Under the pieces are notes generated by a model. That model ran no database searches. It had not been told where the DNA came from and saw nothing but the letters and a program-made list of their open reading frames with translations. A stretch of DNA of 64,000 nt from Tritrichomonas foetus (Eukaryota > Parabasalia > Tritrichomonadida > Tritrichomonadidae): assembly GCA_001839685.1 (NCBI GenBank), contig MLAK01000002.1, forward strand, positions 54,251 through 118,250. The letters are read 5' to 3'. The number at the start of each line of letters is the position of its first letter. The stretch's first letter is position 1. Both the position numbers and the translations under genes were made by a program. Of the stretch, positions 40,872 through 51,279 are shown piece by piece.

Positions 40872-42632
40872 ATGAGTGATAATTTCGAATCGGAACCAAT
40901 GGATAAGATTGTTGAGACAGACTCAATCCCAAGCAACGAAGAAAAACTCGTCGAGGAAAATCTCGATAAAAATCATGAAATCGAAAATCTTGAAAAAGAA
41001 GAACATGAAGAAGTGGAAAATAAAGAGGATTATAATGAAGATATTATTCCATTAGCAGAAGATCCATTTGATGTTAATTCACAATCTGTCCAAGTTCATG
41101 ATCAAAATCAACAGGCAGAAACTTTTTCTATAAAAAATGAAAATAATGAAAGTGTAGAAAATAATATTGAAAATGTAGAAAGCAATATTGAAAATAGTGT
41201 AGAAAATAAAAATAATGAAATAAACAATCAAGAAAATCCATCACCAGCTGAGCAAAATCATAAAATGAAAATAATTAAAAATGCCATTCAAGCAGGTGAT
41301 GCAGCTACTATTTTGGCAGAGGCTTTTATTGAAAATTCTAAAAAATCATCTTCTGAAAAATCGCCAAAATTTGATTTATTGATCCAAGAAATTCATGATA
41401 TTCAATACACAAAACAATTACCAGTGAAATATCGGCCAAAGAGACCAATTCGTCCAAAGCCGCCCGAAATTGAAAAAATCGAATATTCATCCCAAATTCT
41501 TGTTGATGAATTCGACAAAATTGATGATTCCGAATTTTTCAATAATATGAACCAATTTGAAGTCGTTGATCCAAAGAGTTACATCGAAAACCTTTTCCAA
41601 CAAAAGAAAGAAAAGAAAAGCTTTGATTTTTCAACAATATTTAATTTTGCAGATTTTCCAGAATTCAAAGAAAATGACTTTTTGTATGCAAAAAAACCAA
41701 TTAATCCATTCTTTGAATCATTCCGTTCAGAAATATCATCAATCATCGCACTTAAAAAACAAGTGATCCCGCCAGAAAATTGCAGAAAATTTGGTCTTCT
41801 TGTCGCTTCACTTTTTTTAAATGGCTTACAAAAGGGAAAGACTTTTATTGTTGCAATTGAAAAACTTGCTGAATATTATCCATTAATTGAATCAATTGTA
41901 GAAATGACAAAAAGATTCGAAAAGCCAATCTATCAGGCTCAAATGTTTTCGCATTTAATCATTAATCGAAAATTAATCAAGTTAGTTTTTAATACCATTC
42001 AAAAGCATGAAGAATGGATTGAGGATTTTTATAGTCAATCATCTCTAATGCGTTTTGGCAATACTTTTCTTCAAGTTTCCAATGAAATAGAAAGACTAGG
42101 CGTTTTAAATTTCACGTTACCAAATTCTGTTACGGATGATGATATAATTCATGAATATTACCAAGTTCCTGCTTTTCAATACATAGAAATGGAAACTGCC
42201 TCAAGTCCAGTTGATTTTCTAATTCACTTATTAGAGCAAAATCAACAAAAGAAATTTATTAAAAATTTTGCAGGTAATGATACTTTTAGGTTTATTAATG
42301 AAATTGTTCAAAATCAAGAAAATAGGCCAAAAAATGAACTTTTTGAAGAATTTGTGACAGATTTTATAGAAATTGCTGGAAATAATATTTTTAATTCTTT
42401 GGTGAACCAAAATGAAAAATTGCATAAATTTTTTATACTTGCTTATGAAAAACAAAAACTTGCTCAATATTTCTTAATTTTAGTAATGAATCGAAAAATT
42501 GCTGAAAAGGCGTATAAATCAGATAGTATACTGCTTGACTATTGTAGAGCAAAATTTGTGGCAACTTGTTTGGCAAAGCGGATGCAAAAAGAGGTGGTGA
42601 GCAGCGACAACGAAGAAAGCGAATCTGATTAA
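40872..42632 (+). CDS. Acidic N-terminus plus helical domain protein, function unknown
   Basis: 586 residues. The first 130 residues are Glu/Asn-rich and disordered. A basic-proline segment (KYRPKRPIRPKPPEIEK, about 176-192) precedes a long helical region (about 280-575) of paired amphipathic helices and an acidic C-terminal end (SSDNEESESD). There are no transmembrane or catalytic motifs. The helical part could be a HEAT/ARM or similar interaction domain. It is divergently paired with UFD1, which may be chance. I do not recognise the family. Confidence 0.85.
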   Translation: MSDNFESEPMDKIVETDSIPSNEEKLVEENLDKNHEIENLEKEEHEEVENKEDYNEDIIPLAEDPFDVNSQSVQVHDQNQQAETFSIKNENNESVENNIENVESNIENSVENKNNEINNQENPSPAEQNHKMKIIKNAIQAGDAATILAEAFIENSKKSSSEKSPKFDLLIQEIHDIQYTKQLPVKYRPKRPIRPKPPEIEKIEYSSQILVDEFDKIDDSEFFNNMNQFEVVDPKSYIENLFQQKKEKKSFDFSTIFNFADFPEFKENDFLYAKKPINPFFESFRSEISSIIALKKQVIPPENCRKFGLLVASLFLNGLQKGKTFIVAIEKLAEYYPLIESIVEMTKRFEKPIYQAQMFSHLIINRKLIKLVFNTIQKHEEWIEDFYSQSSLMRFGNTFLQVSNEIERLGVLNFTLPNSVTDDDIIHEYYQVPAFQYIEMETASSPVDFLIHLLEQNQQKKFIKNFAGNDTFRFINEIVQNQENRPKNELFEEFVTDFIEIAGNNIFNSLVNQNEKLHKFFILAYEKQKLAQYFLILVMNRKIAEKAYKSDSILLDYCRAKFVATCLAKRMQKEVVSSDNEESESD

Positions 42633-43241
42633 GATGAAAACTGAAATAAAGAAAATCAAGACGGTGATGCTAGAGTTGAAGAATAAAGTTTTGTATTAAT
42701 TTATAAATATCTTTTAGCTTATGTAAAAATCGTGAATTAAATAGATAATCTTATTTAGCTAAATACTGTTTTATATCGAATAAATTTAGGATTTTTTTTT
42801 TCCAAAAAAATCATTTGAAATCCTATATGATTTGTTAATGAAAATTTTTTTTTTGACGTGATTTAGATGTAAAAAAGATCATCCATACCTTAAAACAGCT
42901 CTGAGAAAAAAAGAGAAAATTTTGTTTATGTCTTTGAAAGACTAATCAGAAATAACATAGTATCTCAAAGTATGCTTCTATTTAATAGCAATTCTTCTCG
43001 TAAAGTATTTAAATCAGTCAATTCATGAATCACTGACGAGTTACTATTTTATATGAGTAGATAACATTTTCCGAGGAGTGATCAATTATAATATCTTGAT
43101 TCATGCAGGATCCATTTTTTTCATAATTGAGGCTAGAATATTTTATTGCACACAATATTTCATCAAGTGATATCTCATCAATTTGATATGGTCACATACC
43201 ATTTTACACCATCAAAATTTTAACTGTATTCAAACTTACAG
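42633..43241. other. 609-bp intergenic region upstream of the HEAT gene
   Basis: AT-rich, no frames or repeats I can support. The HEAT gene's ATG follows CTTACAG. Confidence 0.5.
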
Positions 43242-46200
43242 ATGGAAGAAGAAGTCCAAAAACTTTGGGCTCTTTCGAAGGCAGACAGAATTCAAAATGC
43301 CGATTACGTCATTGGCATAGAACTTCAAAACTTATATTCGCTATTGCAACGAAATACTTCTTCCATTCCCGAAAATTTCGAAGATTTGCTATTGTCTTTA
43401 ATCGTCATGAACAAAGGCCAAATCAGTATTACAAACGCACATTTCATCGCATTATGCTGTATTATTTATTACAAAACGCAGAAACATCAAAATTATTGGA
43501 AATTGCTCCCACTTTTATCCGACGAAATAAAAAAATTAAGACGGCCATCAATTTACATATTAGGACTTCTATCGAAAAAGCTATGTGACGGATTCAAATC
43601 TCAATTGCCAACACCCATTCAATATTTGCTTCAATCAAATGATGATTCACTTTTCCCGTTAATTTGCCAATGTTTTAGACGTATAATTAAAGGCACTGGC
43701 ACTTTTTTGATTAATCTCATTCCTGACATTTTCGGCTTCATCTTTGCTGGGTCGTCTTCAACAAATGAGAATATCAGAATAGAAGCAGTCAAGTCTATTC
43801 CTGCTTTATTGGAATTTGCACATATATCAATAAAAAAGCTTCTTCCAATGGTTGGACAATTATTATCATGCACATCAAAAGAACTACGCTATGCTTGTGC
43901 GAAAAGTTTAGCCAAATTGATTTATCTTGGATCTAGTGACACAGAAAATGCGAGCGATAATCCTTTTAGATTCACTATTAAGATTATATTACAGTTTGCA
44001 CAAAATGAAAAAAATATTGAAACTTTAGCTCTCACAATGATGATTCTAATGCGATATTATCAACCTATTGAAATTGTGAAGCGACTTCGAACATTTTCTC
44101 GATTTGTTCTAAGTTTATCAACATTAAGTTTACCATTGCCATCACTTGTTTTCTTATCAAATGGAATTTTTGACTCTGTTATCTCTGTAATTGGTACAAC
44201 AGCCGGAAATTCTTTATGTCATCATCTTTTGGACTCAATTAATTCAGAATCTATGACTGCATCAAAAGCAATGATTGCATTAACAGCTTTAATTCGCTTT
44301 GATGCATCAACAAAAACTGTTGCAACTGCAGCCAAACAATTTTATCCACTTTTATCATCAGGACGGAAAGATATTCAAAAAATTTGTGTATCCTTTTTCG
44401 CAAAACTTGGAAGAAATGAACCCAAACTTGGAAAAATATTCATTGACACTTTTAGTCAATTTTTAGCAACAGTTGACAGTTCAAAAGTAAATGAAATTGA
44501 TGGATTCTCAAAAGCTGCTGCATCTGTTGTAATTTCAGTGGAAACAATTCCTGAATCGTCTTTAGAAAAAGTAAAAAATGTTGCAAAACTATATTTGAAT
44601 GAAAAAGAAAACGAAAAAATATCGACTGAAAAAATAGCAATGTCATTTTTATTACTTTCTTCAATATATAAAAAGAATAGTGGATATGAATTAATCCCAT
44701 CTGCTTTTAATTTTATGCAATCATTTTTAATAAATTTATCAAAATATGCAAAAGATCCACAACTGAAGAAAGTTATTAAATTTATGACTGTTTATTTAAT
44801 TCAGATTATTTTGAATCCACCAAGAAATTATGAAAAACTTAAATCAACAATTATTGGATTCATAACAATTATTCTACCAAATATTACAAATCTTTCCAGA
44901 AGTGGACATCGTGCTTTTTATAAGCTAACACGATCATATCCTGAATGTAATGAAAAAATAGCTGATGGAATTGTAAGGTCAATTGTTCGATTGTTTCCAT
45001 TTACTTTTTCTTTATCTGATCTTGAAGAAGAATATATGTCAATAAATTCAGTAGATATTGGAAAAGCACTTTATAATTTTGACACCCCGATTTCTCATGT
45101 TGCACAAATTAATTTTTCATCATTGTCTGATTTATTCTTTGGTAAATTGGAAAATGATTTTTATTTAAATGATCTACCTTTTTGGGTGTCAAAATGTTCC
45201 CCTGCAGTATTGAATGAAGTAATTCCGCCGCTTTTTGAATACAACAAACTTGGCCTAACTCTTGTTGTTGCAAAGCTTCGACTTCTGAGATCGATTTTAC
45301 AATCTAAAAGAGACATTGGACTATCAAAAAACTTTTTTGAAAAAATGATGAAATTGGAAACTGTCCCAAGTCAATTATTACTTTTTGCGTTATCTCAAAC
45401 AGTTGCTCAATGGTTTATCTCCAATCCAGAATCAGTAGACATGTCTCTTTTTACACATAATATTTCCTTTGTTTCATATGTTATTGGATTTTCTGCAAAG
45501 TTCCTCACAGATGACATGCAAATTCAGAGTTTCTTATTCCTTTCTCAAAAAGTTCAACATGATGAAGATCCTTCTTTATTGTTTGCATTAAATATGCTTT
45601 TGACATCATTCAGATTTATATCAGATTTTTCAGTACAGATTAGTGGATTCTTAGAAACTTTATCTTATTCTGATTTATTACGGAAACCACCAATTTTAAA
45701 GGAGTTTTCTAATTGTGTGAATAAATTAAGCCATAAAATTAATTCTGATCATCTTGAAAGAATAAGCCAGAATTTGCTTCATTTTTCAACAGTTTCTTCT
45801 TATGCAAAATTGAACGGATTTTTACTTTCTAAATCATTTTCTTATAAAAATGATCTATTTACAAATAATTCGAATGACCTCACTTTACAAACACCACTTC
45901 CGATTCTTACTGCATATTTCGCAGGTGGTTCAACCTTAGACGATGTTCCTTTGTTATTCATGATGCTTCAACAATCAGGTGATGCTGCAATTAGTGGATA
46001 TATTTTAAAAGTCTTTGAATCTGATTGTAATGTTAAAAAATGGACAGATTTTTCAAAGCGAATTGTAATTATCGGTTGTGTTCCTCCTGCTGAACGAAAA
46101 GGTGATATTCGAATAGCACCAACATCAACTGTTCTTATTTGTGCCATAAAAATAACTGTTTTACTTGTTGCTAAAATTCGATCAGCGATGGAATTGAGTT

Positions 46201-47927
46201 GTGTTGATGATATTGTTTCAATTGCATTTAATGCAATTCACATGGATGATCGTCGAATTGATTTTCATTGTTTTTCAATTTTATCATCAGTTATTACCTG
46301 TTTTTCAGATGTTCGAAATCAAGAAGGATCGCTCCTTGATGTTTACTTTTCGCAATTTCATCCAACTTTTTGTCATGCTGTTGATGGAAAGCATGAATTG
46401 CAAAGTGTTGCTTCTTTTGTGATTGCTTATGTTCGATATGTTGAAGATAATCGATCTTCGATGAGAGATGAAGTTATCACTGTTCTAATTGATGGATTAA
46501 AATCAATGCAATTCAATCAAGAAAGTTTAACAGTTTTTTGCAGACTTGCATCTTTAATTGATTATAAGGACTACACTATCAACAATAGTAATAATGTCGA
46601 TAATTATAAAATTGTCGAAGAATTGTTTGAAAAAGCAGCAACAATGTTTATTAAAGATGTTTTAAGACAGCATCGCTTGTTAGTAGAATTGAAAGATGAA
46701 CTGCCAAACTTTATTGCAAAAATCTCAGAGAAAGCTTTTCCAATTCCAAGCAGAGTAATTTTGGCATTATTGTTAATTGAACTGAAATTGAGCTGTGATT
46801 CACGAAACCTTTCTGCTGTCACAAATTTCAAAGAAATATATTCTGATGAAGAATCAATTGAATTTGTTTTAAAGATAATTGCAAACTCACAACTTCTTCA
46901 AGATGAAAGTGTTGATGATAATCCTGAATTAAATAATCCAAGTAACCCACCAGAAGATGCTGATCTCGAAGAAATTGCATTTTGGGTTGTTCCAAAGAAG
47001 CGAACTTCATCAATTAATACATTTCTTAAGGCCGTTTCACAAAAATATCCGAAAAAACTAATTAATGAAATATTAACACTTTCTTTACATCCACCAATCT
47101 GTTTCAGTGCCCTATGTCACCTTGCTGAAAACAGTGACATTGGGAAGCATGCTCTAAAAATTGCATTATCTGTCTTAGGCTCCAACAATTATGTAAACAC
47201 CACCAACAACAACATAAATAGTGACGAATGCCTTGCTCTATTTAAAGTTTTATTTGATAAAGTGACTTCAATTGAAGTAATTGATGCCATTGTTCCAATC
47301 ATTACATCTGGTGAAAACATTGACATTCATAAGCGTTTGGAATTATTGAGATATGCGTTTTTGAGACTAAATGGTTATCAATTCCATTCTGCTGTTAATG
47401 TTGTTGAACTTCTACAAAAAAATTTACTTCCTGATGGATTAAATTTCCTTGGCTCTTTATTAGTCTCTCCAAAAACCGCATTGACTGCAATTTATTTATT
47501 AAATAGTGGATTAATTTCATGTCTTGCTTCAGCCACAATTTCGCCGTTAGGAATTCGAAGTTTACCAAGGATTCTACACTTCTTTAATCTTGCATATGAT
47601 ATCATTTGTAAAGTTTGTGATGAAAATGACAAAGTTTCATTTGCATCACTTATTACAAGAATTATTTTCGTTGCTTTGGTTCAAGTCAGCAATGTAAAAG
47701 AAAGAGGAGCAGTTGTACAGCCTGCTTGTTTACTTCTCAAGAAAATTGATCGAAAAATCATTGCTAATGTTTATGAATCAGGCAGATTACAGAAACAAGC
47801 ACTTGCTGCTGTGACGCCACAGAGGCAAGCAGCAACAATTCAATTGCTAACTTTTGCTGATGTAAAAACTCGAAAATCAAGTGGATGGCAAAGCTTAGAT
47901 ATTGATGGATCTGACTCAGATGAATAA
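43242..47927 (+). CDS. Giant HEAT-repeat protein, HEATR5/Laa1-like (tentative)
   Basis: 1561 residues of nearly continuous amphipathic helix pairs, as in HEAT solenoids. The N-terminal 230 residues follow the HEATR5/Laa1 pattern: a domain of about 100 residues, a block ending LGLLSKKLCDGFKSQLPTPI, RRIIKGTGTFL, and repeats such as ENIRIEAVKSIPALLEFA and SKELRYACAKSLAKLI. HEATR5 (Laa1 in yeast) works with AP-1 clathrin adaptors in endosome-Golgi traffic. The human protein is about 2070 residues, so this one is shorter. No other domain is visible, and a different giant HEAT protein remains possible. The frame is unbroken. Confidence 0.9.
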   Translation: MEEEVQKLWALSKADRIQNADYVIGIELQNLYSLLQRNTSSIPENFEDLLLSLIVMNKGQISITNAHFIALCCIIYYKTQKHQNYWKLLPLLSDEIKKLRRPSIYILGLLSKKLCDGFKSQLPTPIQYLLQSNDDSLFPLICQCFRRIIKGTGTFLINLIPDIFGFIFAGSSSTNENIRIEAVKSIPALLEFAHISIKKLLPMVGQLLSCTSKELRYACAKSLAKLIYLGSSDTENASDNPFRFTIKIILQFAQNEKNIETLALTMMILMRYYQPIEIVKRLRTFSRFVLSLSTLSLPLPSLVFLSNGIFDSVISVIGTTAGNSLCHHLLDSINSESMTASKAMIALTALIRFDASTKTVATAAKQFYPLLSSGRKDIQKICVSFFAKLGRNEPKLGKIFIDTFSQFLATVDSSKVNEIDGFSKAAASVVISVETIPESSLEKVKNVAKLYLNEKENEKISTEKIAMSFLLLSSIYKKNSGYELIPSAFNFMQSFLINLSKYAKDPQLKKVIKFMTVYLIQIILNPPRNYEKLKSTIIGFITIILPNITNLSRSGHRAFYKLTRSYPECNEKIADGIVRSIVRLFPFTFSLSDLEEEYMSINSVDIGKALYNFDTPISHVAQINFSSLSDLFFGKLENDFYLNDLPFWVSKCSPAVLNEVIPPLFEYNKLGLTLVVAKLRLLRSILQSKRDIGLSKNFFEKMMKLETVPSQLLLFALSQTVAQWFISNPESVDMSLFTHNISFVSYVIGFSAKFLTDDMQIQSFLFLSQKVQHDEDPSLLFALNMLLTSFRFISDFSVQISGFLETLSYSDLLRKPPILKEFSNCVNKLSHKINSDHLERISQNLLHFSTVSSYAKLNGFLLSKSFSYKNDLFTNNSNDLTLQTPLPILTAYFAGGSTLDDVPLLFMMLQQSGDAAISGYILKVFESDCNVKKWTDFSKRIVIIGCVPPAERKGDIRIAPTSTVLICAIKITVLLVAKIRSAMELSCVDDIVSIAFNAIHMDDRRIDFHCFSILSSVITCFSDVRNQEGSLLDVYFSQFHPTFCHAVDGKHELQSVASFVIAYVRYVEDNRSSMRDEVITVLIDGLKSMQFNQESLTVFCRLASLIDYKDYTINNSNNVDNYKIVEELFEKAATMFIKDVLRQHRLLVELKDELPNFIAKISEKAFPIPSRVILALLLIELKLSCDSRNLSAVTNFKEIYSDEESIEFVLKIIANSQLLQDESVDDNPELNNPSNPPEDADLEEIAFWVVPKKRTSSINTFLKAVSQKYPKKLINEILTLSLHPPICFSALCHLAENSDIGKHALKIALSVLGSNNYVNTTNNNINSDECLALFKVLFDKVTSIEVIDAIVPIITSGENIDIHKRLELLRYAFLRLNGYQFHSAVNVVELLQKNLLPDGLNFLGSLLVSPKTALTAIYLLNSGLISCLASATISPLGIRSLPRILHFFNLAYDIICKVCDENDKVSFASLITRIIFVALVQVSNVKERGAVVQPACLLLKKIDRKIIANVYESGRLQKQALAAVTPQRQAATIQLLTFADVKTRKSSGWQSLDIDGSDSDE

Positions 47928-48164
47928 TTTTGTTTTTATATATGAATCAATAAATGTATATAAATATAATATATAATATATTTTTCTTTGTTAATTCATC
48001 ATTCTTCTTTCACATTTTACAACATAAATAACGATTTCACTGTTGTGTCGAATTGAGAGACGAAAAAAATATGATAAAATGATCGATTAATACATTTATT
48101 AAATAATAATAAAAAAAGTTGATGTTATAGAAAACAAATACATATGAATTGAGAGAAAGGCTTC

Positions 48165-49553
48165 TTACTTAAGAACAAACCTGCGTCTTCTCAAGTCATA
48201 GAGATATTTCTCTGGAACACCTTCAGAAGCGAGTTGATCAAGTTTCATTTGCCTGATTCTCTCAATTCTGTCCATATAATCTTGATTAATTTCTTGAATA
48301 TGTTTCTGATCGTCAAGAAATCCAAGTGGAGCAAGTCTTTTCTCTTCACGCTTTTTCTCCATTTCTTGTTTCAATTCTTCACGATAATCTGCATTAACTT
48401 TTCTTCTTCTTTCCATTTCTTTTCTGTCTCTTTCACGGGCTATTCTCTGAGCTTCCATGATTTTATCAAATTCTCTCTTTTCAATTTTGGCAATATCCAT
48501 AATTCGCTTGTGCTTCAAGTATATAGCTTCTTGAAGATCTCTTTCTTGTTGTTCTCTGAATTCTCGTTTCTTTCTAATATCATCAAGTTCTTTTTGACGA
48601 GCAATTCGTTCTTTCTCTTCAAAGACTCTTCTTGCTCTTAATTCATCTTCTTGAGCTTTTGTATCATAAATCCTTTGTTGCTTTCTTCGAAGATCAGCGA
48701 GTTCATATTCTTTTGCTTTTTTAGCTGCGAGAACTTTTTGTTCATATTCTTCGTCACGAAGTGCCTTTTCTCGTTGATATTCTGCAACCATTAAGTTTTC
48801 TTCAACTTCTCTTTCATAATCTCTTTGTTTCCGCCTTAATGCAACTTTGTTAGCTTCAAGACATTCTTGTAAGAAATCATGCGACCTTTTCCTTTTTTCA
48901 GCTGCAAGACGAATATCTTCTTCCCTAGCTCTAGCGTTTTCTTCTAACATTGCTTGTCTGTCACGTTCAGTTCTTTCTTTTTCAAGCTGGTGATTTCTCT
49001 TCTTTTCTTCAATTTGAGCAAGAATCACTTCACCTCCTTTTCTTCTTTGTTCACGCAATAACCTTTCTCTTTCAGCATAGATCTGAATAGCTCTTAAGCG
49101 CCCTTCTTCCAACATTCGTGCCATTTCAGCTTCTCTTTCAGCTTCGTCAATCTTCCTTTGTTTGTTCAATTCAAGTTGTGCATCACGAATGGTGCGAACT
49201 CTGGCAGCCATCATATCTGCATTCATTGTTTTAACCTCATCGAGTTCTTCATTTGCTTTTGCTTCAGCAACTTTTAAAGCATAATCTCGTTCTTCGATTT
49301 CTTGTTGAGTTGCTAATGTTTTCATCATTTCTTGTTTGGCACGTTCTGCTTCTAATAAATTGGTTCTTTTGTTTTTAATTGCTCGAGTTTGTGCTCTTTT
49401 CTTTTCATCAAGCTCTCTTGTCAAAGTCATTTGCTGAGCAGCTGTTAAATAGATTGATTCTTTTTTAACACGACGAAAATCATCACGCCTCATAATAGCA
49501 GCATCCGTCGTAACATTGGTAATACGAGTGTCGTATTTTGGATTGTGTCTCAT
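48165..49553 (-). CDS. CFAP45: CFAP45-like flagellar doublet inner protein
   Basis: 462 residues, almost wholly helical with very high Glu/Arg/Lys and heptads. The order matches CFAP45 (CCDC19): an N-terminal block, IRDAQLELNKQRKIDEAERE, a region EQRRKGGEVILAQIEEKKRN, and an end GVPEKYLYDLRRRRF similar to the G-IPEKY motif that closes CFAP45. CFAP45 lies inside the B-tubule of axonemal doublets. A trichomonad with several flagella is expected to have it. The frame on the opposite strand (48234-48641) is a shadow. It is divergent from the BAR-protein gene, with 374 bases between start codons. Confidence 0.82.
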   Translation of the reverse strand: MRHNPKYDTRITNVTTDAAIMRRDDFRRVKKESIYLTAAQQMTLTRELDEKKRAQTRAIKNKRTNLLEAERAKQEMMKTLATQQEIEERDYALKVAEAKANEELDEVKTMNADMMAARVRTIRDAQLELNKQRKIDEAEREAEMARMLEEGRLRAIQIYAERERLLREQRRKGGEVILAQIEEKKRNHQLEKERTERDRQAMLEENARAREEDIRLAAEKRKRSHDFLQECLEANKVALRRKQRDYEREVEENLMVAEYQREKALRDEEYEQKVLAAKKAKEYELADLRRKQQRIYDTKAQEDELRARRVFEEKERIARQKELDDIRKKREFREQQERDLQEAIYLKHKRIMDIAKIEKREFDKIMEAQRIARERDRKEMERRRKVNADYREELKQEMEKKREEKRLAPLGFLDDQKHIQEINQDYMDRIERIRQMKLDQLASEGVPEKYLYDLRRRRFVLK

Positions 49554-49927
49554 TTGTTATATATGCGCAAAATTAACTAAATGTTTAACGTAATTAATTG
49601 AAAAGTTTGAATGATTAACGTCAAATGAGGAAATTGAAATTAATTTGAGAGTGAAAGATTCAATTATGACCAAATTAAGGGAGAATTATAATCTTAAGAA
49701 AAACTTCTTAATGCGATCAGATATCATATTGAAAAGTTATCCATTGGAATTCCATAATCTTCACAACCACTTTTTCTATATATAGTTTCTAACTACACAT
49801 TTTTTCTGTTCTTATTTGGATGTAAATTCCATACTCTAACCTAATATCATTAGAAAAAGTGAGATCATAAAACTAAGCTATTCAAAGTCTTTTCTGAAAT
49901 CATCAAAAAAGTGACATCATTCTGTAA
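49554..49927. promoter_or_regulatory. Promoter region of CFAP45 and the BAR gene
   Basis: Contains AAAAAGTGAGAT (49854-49865), AAAAAAGTGACAT from 49905, and an Inr TCATT at 49917-49921, 7 bases before the BAR-gene ATG. Confidence 0.5.
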
Positions 49928-50644
49928 ATGCTCCAAAATCTAGTTTCAAAAACATCATTAGCGATCTCCAAAATTTCGAGTCAGAAAATACCAAAAACTA
50001 TAGACCCTCGATATACCGAAGCGAAAACCACATTCAAAAAAATATCGTTTGATGTCTCGAAAATGATAAATTCGTTAAATCAAATGCAGCTCAATCTTCA
50101 AAAACTTGCGACGGCGTCCCTTAAATTCGGAGAAGATATTGACCATTGGTTTTCAGATGCCCCAGAAGATGCTCAATTGAAAGCAAAAACAACATTAAGT
50201 TTTTCGAAACATTTTTCCGCACTTACGATTAATTTTCTGTCGCCAAAAGTGGAACCGAACGTCATTGCCTTACTAGTCAGATACCAGAATGAAATGAATC
50301 GTTTGAATGACGTAAAAATTCAACGAAAACTTGCTCGAATCGAATATGACAAATCACGAGCAGCTTTGGAGTCATTTCTGGCTGACCCTTCAAAAATTGA
50401 TCCATCAAAACTTGAAGAGGCCAAATTGAAAGTGTCAAAGGACAAAGATTTGTATAGTCCTCTGAATGAGGACTTTATCACATCTGTGAAAAAACTAGAA
50501 GACAATAGAGAAAGTTCTTTTGAAAAGCCTTATAAAAATCTCCTTTGTTTGACTTCACAATACATGATGCAGGTTTTCACCGAGCTGCAAAAGTTTCGAA
50601 CAACATTTCCACCAAATTTATTCGTTCATAATGAGGCAAAATAG
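49928..50644 (+). CDS. BAR-domain protein
   Basis: 238 residues, all helical, with the pattern of an amphiphysin/Rvs-type BAR domain: a basic N-terminal stretch, a first long helix (about 35-95, LNQMQLNLQKLATASLKFGEDIDHWF), a second with RYQNEMNRLNDVKIQRKLARIEYDKSRAALESF (about 117-150), and a third that ends near LTSQYMMQVFTELQKFRTTF. BAR dimers bend membranes in endocytosis and traffic. The N-terminal helix could be an N-BAR amphipathic helix. There is no SH3 domain, so it may act alone. The ATG is 7 bases after an Inr. Confidence 0.82.
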   Translation: MLQNLVSKTSLAISKISSQKIPKTIDPRYTEAKTTFKKISFDVSKMINSLNQMQLNLQKLATASLKFGEDIDHWFSDAPEDAQLKAKTTLSFSKHFSALTINFLSPKVEPNVIALLVRYQNEMNRLNDVKIQRKLARIEYDKSRAALESFLADPSKIDPSKLEEAKLKVSKDKDLYSPLNEDFITSVKKLEDNRESSFEKPYKNLLCLTSQYMMQVFTELQKFRTTFPPNLFVHNEAK

Positions 50645-50834
50645 AAAATTTATCATACGAAATACACTCCTATTTTATTAGAGATGAATATACATATAAA
50701 GGAATAAAACTATTTTAAATATTAGACATTATATTAAATAAAAGTTTTTGTCATGCAACTCGTTTTATACTATTTGATAGCATTTCAGTAGAAATCACTT
50801 GGGTTGAATTCTACCTTCATTACAACCAAAAATT

Positions 50835-50994
50835 GTCAGTAATGTAAAACTCAAGGATTTAATTCAAATTGAAGATTGAGATTTTGTTACTTCTCTTTTA
50901 TTATATCACTGTTTAACTCACTTTGGATAACTTATTCATGTTAACAAATATTAGAAAATTACTATCGTAAAAGTGGGAGTTTTACATTACTGAC
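50835..50994. repeat. 160-bp element bounded by perfect 18-bp inverted repeats
   Basis: GTCAGTAATGTAAAACTC at 50835-50852 pairs exactly with 50977-50994. AAAAATT directly precedes the left end (50828-50834) and follows the right end after one T (50996-51002), which would suit a 7-base target duplication but is AT-rich and so weak. The core GTCAGTRATGTAAA also occurs in the inner part of the right terminal repeat of the MITE-like element at 24326-24661. Probably a small non-autonomous element. Confidence 0.55.
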
Positions 50995-51256
50995 TAAAAA
51001 TTAAACCAAAAATTCAAATTCACATGAATAATTGACCAAAATTGGTCGAAATATTTGTCAAGATTGGTCATACTGCATTACCTCTGTATAAGATTAATTG
51101 GTTGAGAATAACATTTGATTGATAATAAATAATTATGATCAAAGTAGATTGAAAGTGTATCAAAACTGATATGTGAGTGTAGTTATTCATAGTAATTCAC
51201 TTCTTCTATCCAAAAAATTATCAATGTGAAGAATGGTAACATCAACATGATATTTT

Positions 51257-51266
51257 TCATATCACA
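51257..51266 (+). promoter_or_regulatory. Tandem Inr (TCATATCACA) of the Rpp40-like gene
   Basis: Two TCAYW matches 5 bases apart, 14-23 bases before the ATG at 51280. They support that start over the in-frame ATG at 51247. Confidence 0.5.
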
Positions 51267-51279
51267 ATTCCTCCAAATC

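Larger units (their letters stand above)
50645..51279. other. Intergenic; contains a short inverted-repeat element
   Basis: No gene. The 160-bp inverted-repeat structure at 50835-50994 lies here. AT-rich sequence with short repeated CCAAAAATT words surrounds it. Confidence 0.5.
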
